From an uncultured Oscillospiraceae bacterium (lineage in GTDB: Bacteria; Bacillota; Clostridia; Oscillospirales; Oscillospiraceae), in contig CANRNF010000007.1 of assembly GCA_947631865.1 (NCBI GenBank), positions 1-62,203 on the forward strand: a DNA stretch of 62,203 nucleotides. Reading direction: 5' to 3'. The translations under genes and the position numbers were made by a program. Of this stretch, positions 44,987-53,001 are shown in pieces. How positions within the stretch are numbered: position 1 is the stretch's first letter; every line of letters starts with the position of its first letter. The notes under the pieces were generated by a model. The model worked only from the letters and a program-made list of their open reading frames with translations. It searched no databases and was not told the DNA's origin.

Positions 44987-45132
44987 TGCGCCCGCAGGCG
45001 CAAATAAAGTGGGATGATTTTTCCGGGGGCGTGTACCTCGGAAAAATCTCTTATCAGCCCGCAAACGTGCGAGCGCAGCGAGTGCGCTGCAGCGGGCTGC
45101 ATCCTTCTCGTTTGAAAGTCTCTGCCTTTCAA
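44987..45132. other. Cascade of four hairpins between polA and rimI
   Basis: In order: TTTGCGCC/GGCGCAAA (8 bp), GATTTTTCCG/CGGAAAAATC (10 bp), AGCCCGC/GCGGGCT enclosing GCGCA/TGCGC, and TCGTTTGAAA/TTTCAAACGA (10 bp). Only short T tracts are near, so terminator activity is uncertain. It may be a repeat element or a structured intercistronic region of the polA-rimI-tsa transcript. Confidence 0.6.
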
Positions 45133-45137
45133 ACGAT

Positions 45138-47699
45138 TTAGTGAGCATCGGCCCAGCTCTGGCCGATCTTGGCGTCGGCGGTGAGGGGGACGGACCACCG
45201 GACCGTGTTCTCCATCTCCTCTTTCAATATGGCCGCGGCCCGTTCGCCCAGGGCCTCCGGGCACTCCACGATGAGCTCGTCGTGGACCTGTAGCAGCAGC
45301 TTCGCCTCCGGCAGCTCCCGGGCCAGCCGGTCGTATACCCGGATCATGGCCAGCTTGATCACATCCGCCGCCGTGCCCTGGATGGGCATGTTCCGGGCCA
45401 CCCGCTCGCCGAAAGAGCGCAGGTTGTAGTTGGAGGCGTGCAGCTCCGGGATGGGCCGCCGCCGGCCGAACAGGGTGGACACATAGCCCTTTTCCTTCGC
45501 CTGGGCGATGGTGGACTCCATATACTCCCGGACCCCGTGGTACCGGGCCAGATACGTGTCGATATAGAGCTTGGCTTCCGCCTGGCTCACGCCGATGTCC
45601 TCCGCCAGGGAGAAGGCGGATATGCCGTAGACGATGCCGAAGTTCACCGCTTTGGCCCGGCCGCGCAGCTCATGGGTGACCGCCTCCAGGGGCAGGCCGA
45701 ATACCTGGCTGGCCGTGACGGCGTGGATGTCCTCCCCAGAGAGGAACGCCTGGCGCATGGTCTCGTCCCCGGAGATATGGGCCAGGAGCCGCAGCTCGAT
45801 CTGGCTGTAGTCCGCGTCCACCAGCACGTTCCCCGGTCCGGCCACGAACATGCGCCGGATGCCCGCGCCCAGCTTCCGCCGGACGGGGATGTTTTGCAGA
45901 TTCGGGTCCCGGGAGGACAGCCGCCCGGTGTCCGTGACGGTCATCTGGAAGGTGGTGTGGATGCGTCCGTCCGGGCCGATGGCCTTCTGCAGGCCGTCGG
46001 TATAGGTGCTTTTGAGCTTGGTGAGCTCCCGGTACTCCAGGATCTCGCCCACGATGGGGTGCTTGTCCCGCAGCCGGTCCAGCACGTCCGCGTTGGTGCT
46101 CCAGCCCCGGTGGGACTTCTTCCCGGTGGGCAGGCCCAGTCTATCGAAGAGCACCTCTCCCAGCTGCTTGGGTGAGTTCAGGTTGAACTGGCCCCCCGCC
46201 TGGGCCCATATATCCTCCTGCAGGGCCGCGATGCCCTCGGACAGCTCCTGCCCGAAGTCATAGAGGGCCTTCCGGTCCACCAGAAAGCCCGCCCGCTCCA
46301 TGTCCGCCAGCACCGGGCAGAGGGGCAGCTCGATATCGTAATAAAGCCTGTGCATATCCAGGCTCTCCAGTTTTCCGGGCAGGGCCTTATATAGCTCGTA
46401 CACGGCCTCCGCCCCGTCCAGCTCCCGGCCCAGATACTTTTCGCTCAGCCGGGGCAGGTCGTAATTGGGGGCGGTGGCCTCCAGCAGATACCCGGCCAGG
46501 GCCGTGTCGAACACGAACCCCCCGGTATCCAGCCCCTCGGCCAGGAGCAGGGCCATGAGCTCCTTCACCTGGTGGGCGGCCTTTTTCACCGGCCGGGCGA
46601 ACACCGCCCGCAGCAGGGCGTTATATTCCTCGCCCCCGTCGGACCAGGCCAGGTCGTAGACCGTCTTCCCGTCGCAGAGGGACAGGCTGTCCAAGTCCGC
46701 CACGGGCCCCAGGGCCACCACCTCCGCCGCCTTTACCGCCGCGAGGGCGGCGGCCACGTCTCCGGTCACATGGGGCAGGGCGGGGACTTCCTCCGCCACC
46801 GGCCCGTCCTCCCCGGGGGTCAGGCCCCAACGCTCGATGAACCGGCCGAAGCCCAGACGCTTGCACAGGGCGTAGAGCTCCCCCGTGCTGTGCAGGGTCC
46901 ATAGGGCGTCCGCCGGGTCGAATTCGATGGGCGCGTCCCGCCGGATGGTGGCAAGAGTATAACTGAGCTTGGCGCTCTCCCGGCCCGCGTCCAGCTTGGC
47001 CCGCTGGCCCGCCTTAATGGAGGCGTCGTCTATATTTTCATATACCCCATCCAGGGTGCCGAACCGGTGCAGGAGGTCCAGGGCGGACTTCTCGCCGATG
47101 CCGGGCACGCCGGGGATATTGTCGGAGCTGTCGCCCATGAGGGCCTTCAGGTCCACCATGGCCAGCGGGGGAAGGCCGTACTCCTCCCGGAACCGGGCGG
47201 GGTCGTACTCCACCGTCTCGGTCTGGCCCATGCGGGTCTTGATGTGGATGACGTGGGTGTCCTCGGTGATGAGTTGGAAGGAGTCCTTGTCCCCGGTGAC
47301 CAGCCGGCAGACGTAGCCTCCCGCCTCGCACCGGGCCGCCATGGTGCCCAGCAGGTCGTCCGCCTCCCAGCCCGCCAGCTCGTACCGGCGGATGCCCATG
47401 GCGTCCAGCAGCTCCTTGAGCAGCGGTATCTGCACCACCAGGTCCTCGGGCATGGGCTTACGGGTAGCCTTGTAGGCCGCGCTCATCTCATGGCGGAAGG
47501 TGGGGGCATGCACGTCGAAGGTCACCGCCACCGCGTCGGGCCGCTCCTGCTCTAAGAGCCGCTGTAAGATAGCGATGAAGCCATAGACCCCGTTGGTGGG
47601 GGTGCCGTCGGGGGCGTTCAGCATGCGGATGCCGAAATAGGCCCGGTTGACGATGGAATTGCCGTCCAGGATCATGACCTTTTTTGCCTCGTCCGCCAT
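45138..47699 (-). CDS. polA: DNA polymerase I
   Basis: The 853-residue protein has an N-terminal 5'-3' exonuclease (about 1-290, ILDGNSIVNRAYFG and GWEADDLLGTMA) and a shortened central domain in which the acidic 3'-5' proofreading motifs are not seen. The polymerase domain has motif A LVDADYSQIELRLLA, motif B GRAKAVNFGIVYGIS and motif C LLLQVHDELIVE. Loss of proofreading is usual for PolA of Firmicutes. It fills Okazaki gaps and repairs DNA. The ATG at 47699 has an AGGAGG site; the open frame upstream runs through repeats. It lies upstream of rimI on the same strand. Confidence 0.96.
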   Translation of the reverse strand: MADEAKKVMILDGNSIVNRAYFGIRMLNAPDGTPTNGVYGFIAILQRLLEQERPDAVAVTFDVHAPTFRHEMSAAYKATRKPMPEDLVVQIPLLKELLDAMGIRRYELAGWEADDLLGTMAARCEAGGYVCRLVTGDKDSFQLITEDTHVIHIKTRMGQTETVEYDPARFREEYGLPPLAMVDLKALMGDSSDNIPGVPGIGEKSALDLLHRFGTLDGVYENIDDASIKAGQRAKLDAGRESAKLSYTLATIRRDAPIEFDPADALWTLHSTGELYALCKRLGFGRFIERWGLTPGEDGPVAEEVPALPHVTGDVAAALAAVKAAEVVALGPVADLDSLSLCDGKTVYDLAWSDGGEEYNALLRAVFARPVKKAAHQVKELMALLLAEGLDTGGFVFDTALAGYLLEATAPNYDLPRLSEKYLGRELDGAEAVYELYKALPGKLESLDMHRLYYDIELPLCPVLADMERAGFLVDRKALYDFGQELSEGIAALQEDIWAQAGGQFNLNSPKQLGEVLFDRLGLPTGKKSHRGWSTNADVLDRLRDKHPIVGEILEYRELTKLKSTYTDGLQKAIGPDGRIHTTFQMTVTDTGRLSSRDPNLQNIPVRRKLGAGIRRMFVAGPGNVLVDADYSQIELRLLAHISGDETMRQAFLSGEDIHAVTASQVFGLPLEAVTHELRGRAKAVNFGIVYGISAFSLAEDIGVSQAEAKLYIDTYLARYHGVREYMESTIAQAKEKGYVSTLFGRRRPIPELHASNYNLRSFGERVARNMPIQGTAADVIKLAMIRVYDRLARELPEAKLLLQVHDELIVECPEALGERAAAILKEEMENTVRWSVPLTADAKIGQSWADAH

Positions 47700-47772
47700 G
47701 CCGCGCCCTCCTTTTGGTATATTGATATGATTGTAGCATGTTTTCGCCAAAAAAGAAACACAAAATAAGAAC

Positions 47773-47927
47773 GCCTTCCTCTGACGAGGGAGGCATATTC
47801 GACGTGCGTCGGGTGAGGGCGCATGCTGACGGCGCTCCAAGGAGGCAGCGTCCCTCGAACGAACATTGTTGAGCGTAGCGAAACCGTTCGCGAGGGATGC
47901 TGTCGACGCAGGGAGCGCCTTTGCCGA
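47773..47927. repeat. Family B fragment fused to family C repeat, copy 3
   Basis: A single outer hairpin of family B (CCTTCCTCTGACGAGGGAGG, 47774-47793) is followed by a flank with CGACG...GGGTGAGGGCGCATGC and then a full family C element from 47826 to 47927 that is almost identical to the copy at 17465. The arrangement is a mosaic. Confidence 0.85.
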
Positions 47928-47971
47928 CACTCTTCATGCGATATAAGTCATACTATAACTCTGCCCAAAGC

Positions 47972-48010
47972 AAAAAGAGGCCATCCATCATTGATGGATG
48001 ACCTCTTTTT
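47972..48010. terminator. Bidirectional terminator after peptide genes
   Basis: AAAAAGAGG-CATCCATC and GATGGATG-CCTCTTTTT pair around ATT with an A-run and T-run at the ends. It ends the minus-strand peptide operon. Confidence 0.92.
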
Positions 48011-48094
48011 CTTTTTGTATTGCCGTCACGATGGACAAATCAAGGGTACATCAGCTTGGGCGTCTTGACTGGTTCCTGGCTGCCATTTCTTCGC

Positions 48095-48280
48095 TTATGA
48101 CTTGTTCTCTCCGTCCTTTTGCAGGAAGTCCATCAACTGCTGATTGGCCTGGTCTGTAAGCTGCCGGGTCTTTTCCTCAAAATTCCCAGAATACCTACCG
48201 GCGCCGGCTGGGTCAAACCCGTTGGCACCGCCGGTCACACCTTCCAGGGCCTTCTCATCCAGTTTCTTTTCCTCGCTCAT
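48095..48280 (-). CDS. Small double-glycine leader-type peptide
   Basis: The 61-residue peptide reads as a short acidic leader MSEEKKLDEKALEGVTGG followed by a 43-residue hydrophilic part (ANGFDPAGAGRYSGNF...). The leader pattern (L-x3-x-L-x2-V-x-GG) is that of peptides cut after GG by bacteriocin ABC transporters with a C39 peptidase, and is also found in many RiPP precursors. The core has no cysteine. The start overlaps the stop of the restored upstream peptide (CCATGAGC). No modification enzyme or C39 transporter is in the window, so the function is inferred from the leader only. Confidence 0.7.
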   Translation of the reverse strand: MSEEKKLDEKALEGVTGGANGFDPAGAGRYSGNFEEKTRQLTDQANQQLMDFLQKDGENKS

Positions 48281-48472
48281 GGCTGCTGCTCCGTATCATC
48301 ATTCGCGCCGAGTATCTCCATTACGGAGTCCCAGGCCTGTGTAACTGCGCCAAGCGAAGTGGGCCGAGGGCCCAATCCACCAGAGACAGCATCAAGGGTA
48401 GCATCATCCAGAGCGGCGTCCTTATGTTCTGGGGTTACCCCCCCCCCGCAAGATTTTCTTCTCTTCAGTCAT
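48277..48472 (-). pseudogene. Double-glycine peptide gene with frameshift at a G10 tract
   Basis: The ATG at 48472 has a GGAGG site. As written, the frame reads MTEEKKILRGGGNPRT and stops after 16 codons. Removing one G from the run of ten (48438-48447) opens a 64-residue frame with the leader LDDATLDAVSGG followed by LGPRPTSLGAVTQAWDSVME and an acidic end. Its stop overlaps the ATG of the next peptide. So the gene is intact apart from the homopolymer. It may be phase-variable, recently inactivated, or a sequencing error. Both peptides share the MxEEKK opening and the GG leader. Confidence 0.7.
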
Positions 48473-48544
48473 TTCTATAATTCCTCCTTCAGCGTCATTC
48501 CCCTGACAGGGTATAACTCTGGAAATTTGATTAAATTTGATTAT

Positions 48545-48573
48545 AGTATCAACCAATCCGAGGCTGTTGTCAA
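48545..48573 (-). promoter_or_regulatory. Promoter of double-glycine peptide operon
   Basis: On the minus strand TTGACA (48573-48568) lies 17 bases before GATACT (48550-48545), which overlaps an alternative TATAAT. The surroundings are AT-rich, unlike the rest of the region. Confidence 0.65.
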
Positions 48574-48626
48574 TAGCTTTGTCCCGAATCGTTATAATTT
48601 GAACCCGATTTGCTGGGGAGATGTTG

Positions 48627-48666
48627 AAAAGCACCCCATCCGACCATTAGAGGCCAGGTGGGGTGC
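48627..48666 (-). terminator. Probable terminator of copper operon
   Basis: GCACCCCA and TGGGGTGC pair on the minus strand and are followed by TTTTC. It lies 180 bases after copA. The gap between (48667-48844) shows no gene on either strand. Confidence 0.6.
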
Positions 48667-48844
48667 GTCGTTCTGGCGTTATAGATAAGCTGGGTTAATC
48701 AATCTTATAGGCAACACAAAAAATTTCATGTCTCCATTTTCACTGTTTTCTGCAAAAATGAATAATCATACAGTAATCGTGTACTCAACCACTAACTTAA
48801 TGACATTGCCTTACATAGGGGAGGCTTTTGGGTGGATGCTTGCC

Positions 48845-49060
48845 TTACGCGATCGCCGTGACCTTGTAGTCCTGGTCCTCCACGGCCTTCTTGAGGGTCT
48901 CGTCGGCCACAGCGGCGGAGAGGGTCACCACGGCGGTGCCCGCTTCGTGGCTCACCTTGGCCTCCTGCACGCCGGACACGGCCTCCAGGGCCTTCTTCAC
49001 ACGGGCCTCGCAGTGGGCGCACATCATGCCCTCGATGTTCATGGTCTTTTCCATCGTCAT
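48845..49060 (-). CDS. copZ: Possible internal-start CopZ copper chaperone within copA
   Basis: In frame with copA, an ATG at 49060 is preceded by AAAGGAGAAC, a strong though close (3-4 base) ribosome binding site. Translation from here would yield a 71-residue HMA protein (MTMEKTMNIEGMMCAHC...), exactly the size of free CopZ. The linker before it is hydrophilic, so the domain would fold alone. This could give both a fused domain and a free chaperone from one gene. It is an inference; no frameshift is needed. Confidence 0.5.
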   Translation of the reverse strand: MTMEKTMNIEGMMCAHCEARVKKALEAVSGVQEAKVSHEAGTAVVTLSAAVADETLKKAVEDQDYKVTAIA

Positions 49061-51364
49061 GTTCTCCTTTTCGCTTTTATGATCTTTATGTCTGAGCCGC
49101 CGGTCGTGGCGGGCATCATGCATGTTGAAGAAATTCAATCTCAGCGCGTTGGTGACCACGCAGAAGCTGGACAGGCTCATGGCCGCCGCGCCGAACATGG
49201 GATTCATCTGCCAGCCCAGGATGGGGATGAACAGCCCCGTGGCAAGGGGGATGCCGAGACTGTTGTAGATGAACGCCCAGAAGAGGTTCTCGTGGATGTT
49301 CCGCAGGGTGGCCCGGCTCAGGCGGATAGCCGCCGGCACGTCCGCGAGAGAGCTCTTCATAAGCACCACGTCCGCCGCGTCGATGGCCACGTCCGTGCCC
49401 GCGCCGATGGCGACGCCTGTGTCCGCGCTGGTGAGGGCCGGGGCGTCGTTCACGCCGTCGCCCACCATGATGACTTTGCCCTCTTTTTTCAGCCGGCGGA
49501 TGACGCTCTCCTTGCCGTCAGGCAGGACCCCGGCCACCACCTCGTCCACGCCCGCCTGGGCCCCGATGGCCTTGGCGGTGCGCTCGTTGTCGCCGGTGAG
49601 CATGACCACCCGCACGCCCATGTTCTGCAGTTCTTTCACCGCCTGGGGGCTGTCGGCCTTGATCACGTCCGCCACGGCGATGACGCCCAGAAGCCGCCCG
49701 TCCCGGGCGAAGTACAGGGGCGTCTTGCCCGCCGCCAGCTCGTTTGCCTTGGTCTTCACGGCGTCGGGCACCGGTACCTGGCCGCTGATAAAGCTGCCGC
49801 TGCCGCCCAGAAGGGCGCGCCCGGATACCGTCCCGGCGAGCCCGTTGCCGGGCAAGGCCCGGAAGTCGGCTGCTTCCAGGGGCTCCAGGCCCGCGGCCTC
49901 GGCATATTCGTTCACCGCCTTGGCCAGGGGGTGCTCGCTCTTCCGCTCCAGGGCCCAGGCGAGGCCCAGCAGTTCCTTCTCCGTCACGCCCTCTGCCGGG
50001 AGCACGTCCGTCACCCGGGGCTTTCCTTCGGTGATGGTGCCCGTCTTGTCCAGGACCACGATCTCCGTCCGGCCCGTGGCCTCCAGGGAGGCGGCGGTCT
50101 TGAAGAGCACGCCGTTTTTCGCGCCTACGCCGCTGCCCACCATCACCGCCACGGGGGTGGCCAGACCCAGCGCGCAGGGGCAGCTGATGACCAGCACCGA
50201 TATGCCCCTCGCCAAGGCGAAGCCCGGCTCGCGCCCCGCGATGAGCCAGCCTGCGATGGTGACCAGGGCGATGCCGATGACCGTGGGGACGAAGACGCCG
50301 GAGACCTTGTCGGCCACTTTGGCGATGGGGGCCTTGGTGGCGGCGGCGTCGCTGACCATGCGGATGATCTGGGAGAGGGTGGTATCCTGACCCACCCTCG
50401 TGGCCCGGCAGCGAAGGAAGCCGGACTGGTTCATGGTGCCCGAGGACACCGCCGCCCCCGGCTCCTTGTCCACAGGGATGCTCTCGCCGGTGAGAGTGGA
50501 CTCGTCCACGGCGCTCTCCCCTTCCAGCACCACCCCGTCCACGGGGATGTTCTCCCCCGGACGGACTACGAACTGGTCTCCCGCCAGCACCTGCTCTACG
50601 GGCACTTCCGTTTCCCTGCCGTCCCGCAGGACCGTGGCGGTCTTGGGGGCCAGTTTCATGAGGCCCTTGAGGGCGTCGGTGGTCCGGCCCTTGCTGCGGG
50701 CCTCCAATGTCTTGCCCACGGTGATGAGGGTCAGGATGGTGGCGGCGCTCTCAAAGTAGAACTCGTCCATGTAGGGCATGGCCGCGTCCGGGCCGCCGGT
50801 CATCATGGCCCCGCTCGCCGCGAACAGGGCCCACAGGCTGTAGCCGAAGGCCGCCGCGGCCCCCAGGGCCACGAGAGAATCCATGTTGGGCGCGCGGTTC
50901 CACAATGCCTTGAAGCCGGAGACGAAAAAGCGGTTGTTGATGACCATCACCAGCGCCGTCAGCACCAGCTCGTAAATGCCCATGGACACGATGTTTCCAC
51001 GCAAAAAGGACGGCAGCGGCCAGTTCCAGAGCATGTGCCCCATGGACACGTACATCAGCGGCAGCAATATACACACGCTCACGATGAGCCGCCGCAAGAG
51101 CTTCGGCGTCTCGGTGTCTTTGAGCTCATCCTCTCCGGCCGCGGGGGCTGTTCCGGCCTTGGCCGCGCCTTTCAACGACGCGCCGTAGCCCGCCGCCTTC
51201 ACCGCCGCGATGATGTCCGCGGGCGAGGCGGTGCCCTCCACGCCCATGGAGTTGGTGAGAAGGCTCACCGCGCAGGATGTGACCCCCGGCACCTTGCCCA
51301 CCGCCTTCTCCACACGGGCGGAGCAGGCCGCGCAGCTCATGCCGGTCACGTTATACTGTTCCAT
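48845..51364 (-). CDS. copA: Copper-exporting P1B-type ATPase with HMA domains at both ends
   Basis: The 839-residue CopA exports Cu(I). It has an N-terminal HMA (MSCAACSAR, C11/C14), eight membrane helices, the CPC motif in ISCPCALGLATP, phosphorylation site LDKTGTITEG and hinge VGDGVNDAPALTSAD. After the last helix (MSLSSFCVVTNALRLNFFN) comes a His/Lys/Arg-rich linker and then a second complete HMA with MMCAHCEAR (C-terminal 70 residues). A C-terminal HMA is unusual; it resembles the chaperone CopZ fused in frame. The gene follows csoR by 15 bases and shares its promoter. Confidence 0.96.
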   Translation of the reverse strand: MEQYNVTGMSCAACSARVEKAVGKVPGVTSCAVSLLTNSMGVEGTASPADIIAAVKAAGYGASLKGAAKAGTAPAAGEDELKDTETPKLLRRLIVSVCILLPLMYVSMGHMLWNWPLPSFLRGNIVSMGIYELVLTALVMVINNRFFVSGFKALWNRAPNMDSLVALGAAAAFGYSLWALFAASGAMMTGGPDAAMPYMDEFYFESAATILTLITVGKTLEARSKGRTTDALKGLMKLAPKTATVLRDGRETEVPVEQVLAGDQFVVRPGENIPVDGVVLEGESAVDESTLTGESIPVDKEPGAAVSSGTMNQSGFLRCRATRVGQDTTLSQIIRMVSDAAATKAPIAKVADKVSGVFVPTVIGIALVTIAGWLIAGREPGFALARGISVLVISCPCALGLATPVAVMVGSGVGAKNGVLFKTAASLEATGRTEIVVLDKTGTITEGKPRVTDVLPAEGVTEKELLGLAWALERKSEHPLAKAVNEYAEAAGLEPLEAADFRALPGNGLAGTVSGRALLGGSGSFISGQVPVPDAVKTKANELAAGKTPLYFARDGRLLGVIAVADVIKADSPQAVKELQNMGVRVVMLTGDNERTAKAIGAQAGVDEVVAGVLPDGKESVIRRLKKEGKVIMVGDGVNDAPALTSADTGVAIGAGTDVAIDAADVVLMKSSLADVPAAIRLSRATLRNIHENLFWAFIYNSLGIPLATGLFIPILGWQMNPMFGAAAMSLSSFCVVTNALRLNFFNMHDARHDRRLRHKDHKSEKENMTMEKTMNIEGMMCAHCEARVKKALEAVSGVQEAKVSHEAGTAVVTLSAAVADETLKKAVEDQDYKVTAIA

Positions 51365-51379
51365 GCGATGCGCGCCTCC

Positions 51380-51688
51380 TTATTTGATCAGCTTCTGCAG
51401 CACGTCCACCAGCTCGTCGGCCACGCCGTCCCGGCCGTCGTGGATATCCCGGACCACGCAGCCTTTGATGTGGCTGGCCAGCAGCTCCCGCTCGAAGGCG
51501 CTCACCGCCGCGTTCACCGCCGCCGACTGGACCAGCACGTCCGCGCAGTAGGCGTCCCGCTCGATCATGCCCCGCAGCCCGCGGATCTGGCCCTCGATGC
51601 GGTTCAGCCGGTGGATGAGCTTCGTCCGCTCCGCCTCCGTCCGCTCCGTCTTCTTCCCGCCGCAGCAGCAGGATTTTGCCTCTTCCAT
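51380..51688 (-). CDS. csoR: Copper-sensing repressor CsoR
   Basis: The 102-residue helical repressor has the Cu(I) site residues Cys48 (RDAYCADVL), His73 and Cys77 (SHIKGC) and the DNA-binding HRLNRIEGQIRGL. An extra N-terminal CCC cluster (C7-C9) is not usual. Copper binding releases it from DNA and turns on copA. The ATG at 51688 has a GGAGG site; the frame is open far upstream but through promoter and repeat DNA. It is the first gene of the csoR-copA operon. Confidence 0.96.
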   Translation of the reverse strand: MEEAKSCCCGGKKTERTEAERTKLIHRLNRIEGQIRGLRGMIERDAYCADVLVQSAAVNAAVSAFERELLASHIKGCVVRDIHDGRDGVADELVDVLQKLIK

Positions 51689-51708
51689 CCCGGCGCCTCC
51701 TCGTCCGA

Positions 51709-51759
51709 TATACCCCCGCGGGGTATCTTTATCATATACCCCCACAGGGTATATGTCAA
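51709..51759 (-). promoter_or_regulatory. csoR promoter with two CsoR boxes
   Basis: TTGACA (51759-51754) and TATGAT (51736-51731) are 17 bases apart on the minus strand. The spacer is filled by the palindrome-like TATACCCTGTGGGGGTATA; a second box, GATACCCCGCGGGGGTATA, lies just after the -10 where transcription starts. Both match the GC-rich core with flanking AT of CsoR operators, so the operon should be repressed in low copper. Confidence 0.9.
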
Positions 51760-51805
51760 GAGGATTTCTTATGTAGTATGCCCAAGTGATAGGCAACAAA
51801 CAAAA

Positions 51806-51860
51806 GCCTCCCTCGGCCGAGGGAGGTGGCCGCCGCTCCGCGGCGGACGGAGGGAGGGAA
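51806..51860. repeat. Family B repeat, half copy
   Basis: Outer hairpin GCCTCCCTCGGCCGAGGGAGG, TGGC, inner hairpin CCGCCGC/GCGGCGG and GGAGGGAGGGA are present; the right half is replaced by the terminator of the lysozyme gene. Confidence 0.85.
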
Positions 51861-51863
51861 AAA

Positions 51864-51889
51864 TAGACCTGCCGTTTGGCAGGTCTTTC
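51864..51889 (-). terminator. Terminator of lysozyme gene
   Basis: On the minus strand AGACCTGCC and GGCAGGTCT pair around AAAC and are followed by ATTTTTCCC. It lies directly after the GH25 stop codon. Confidence 0.88.
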
Positions 51890-51893
51890 AATT

Positions 51894-52859
51894 CTATCCC
51901 GTCTGTCCCGCGGCGGGCTCCGGGGAGACGCTGGGCTCGGGGGACGGGGAGGGCACGATGGGCGGCGGCTCATTGGCCTTTATGTACATGGCGTCCAGGT
52001 CCACGTCCACGCTGATGCCCGGCACGGAGCCGGTGTAGGAGTACTGCCAGAAGTCGTGGTCGTAGTAGAAGATGGGCTTGGTGCCCGGGTCGCCCATCCA
52101 GAGGGACAGGTCGGTGAGCTGGTTCAGGTCGTAGGTGAAGTAAGCCAGGGTCAGGTAGCTGTACATGCCCGGCAGATAGCCGGCGGCCCGGACCAGGCGG
52201 GTGAACTCAAGACACGCGGCGGTGACGGCCTCGCCGGGCACGTCCGCGGTGCGGGACCCCTCATAGGGCAGGGGCTCCCAGTCGAAGAACACCGGCAGCT
52301 TCACGTCGTAGTCCTCGATGAGGTGGATGGTATAGATGGCCTCCTCGGCGGCCTCCACGATGTTGAGGGCCTGAGAGAAGAAGTACACGCCCACGTCCAG
52401 ACCCGCGTCCAGAGCGCCCTGGATGTTGGCCCGGAACCGGCTGTCCTCGTAGAGCTCCCCCTCGGCGTAGGAACGGTAGCCGCAGCGTATCACGGCGAAG
52501 TCCACGCCGTAATCCGCCACTGCCTGCCAGTCGATCTCCTTCTGGTGGTCGGACACGTCCACGCCCCGGCGCATGGTGAGGCCTTCGCCGGCATAGGAGG
52601 GCATCTGGTCCTGGACGTTGAAGTCCGTGGCCTCCCGGCCGAACACCGGCATGTCCTCCGCCTCCGGCACCCACATGTATCCGTCCGCCCCGGCCCGCAC
52701 ATATACCTCTCCCTCATGGGGATCCACGGTGGGGGAGGGCACCGGCGTGGGCGTGGGCTCCGGGGGCGCGGCGGGCCGGGCCACATAGTAGATGATGAGC
52801 CCGATGAGTACCGCCAGGAGCACGAATATGACGATTATTAAGGGAAGAAGTCGTTTCAT
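51894..52859 (-). CDS. GH25 lysozyme-type muramidase, membrane-anchored
   Basis: The 321-residue protein has an uncleaved-looking N-terminal membrane anchor (about 5-27), a Pro/Thr linker, and a GH25 catalytic domain (about 100-290). The catalytic domain shows RGVDVSDHQKEIDWQAV with the catalytic Asp, FAVIRCGYR, and the acidic pair in VFFDWEPL. GH25 enzymes cut peptidoglycan between MurNAc and GlcNAc; the anchor suggests work on the cell's own wall. A Pro/Ser-rich tail ends the protein. The start at 52859 is preferred to an earlier ATG because of AAAGGTG. Divergent from prfB. Confidence 0.93.
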   Translation of the reverse strand: MKRLLPLIIVIFVLLAVLIGLIIYYVARPAAPPEPTPTPVPSPTVDPHEGEVYVRAGADGYMWVPEAEDMPVFGREATDFNVQDQMPSYAGEGLTMRRGVDVSDHQKEIDWQAVADYGVDFAVIRCGYRSYAEGELYEDSRFRANIQGALDAGLDVGVYFFSQALNIVEAAEEAIYTIHLIEDYDVKLPVFFDWEPLPYEGSRTADVPGEAVTAACLEFTRLVRAAGYLPGMYSYLTLAYFTYDLNQLTDLSLWMGDPGTKPIFYYDHDFWQYSYTGSVPGISVDVDLDAMYIKANEPPPIVPSPSPEPSVSPEPAAGQTG

Positions 52860-52912
52860 AGCACCTTTACCATACCACAAACGGCCCCATATTGCAAACC
52901 GGCGGAAAAGCC

Positions 52913-52941
52913 TTGATTTTCCAGCCGGTTCAAGGTATGAT
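52913..52941 (+). promoter_or_regulatory. prfB promoter
   Basis: TTGATT (52913-52918), a 17-base spacer, and TATGAT (52936-52941) lie 60 bases before the prfB ATG. Confidence 0.8.
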
Positions 52942-53001
52942 TACCAAGACAGGATATTTATAGTATATTTCGCGGCGATCACTGGAGAGGAACGGATAGA
53001 T

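Noticed and set aside
17465-47927. CRISPR array suggested by repeated GC-rich units
   Set aside because: Copies are single and kilobases apart, 100 bp or more long, with no regular spacers, and no cas genes are present.
45138-47930. DNA polymerase I with a 77-residue N-terminal extension
   Set aside because: The extension is translated from a family C repeat and intergenic DNA; a strong AGGAGG site precedes the ATG at 47699.
48728-52015. A 1095-codon plus-strand frame across copA and csoR
   Set aside because: Same kind of antisense shadow; the minus strand encodes CopA and CsoR with all key motifs, the CsoR promoter lies within it, and it lacks any recognisable domain.
51894-52859. GH25 protein as a phage endolysin
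   Set aside because: It has an N-terminal membrane anchor and Pro/Thr linker, no holin beside it, and chromosomal neighbours (csoR-copA, prfB).
52859-52900. Leaderless promoter for the lysozyme gene (TTGCAA, 17 bases, TATGGT)
   Set aside because: The -10 would overlap the ribosome binding site, leaving no room for a leader, so I do not list it.
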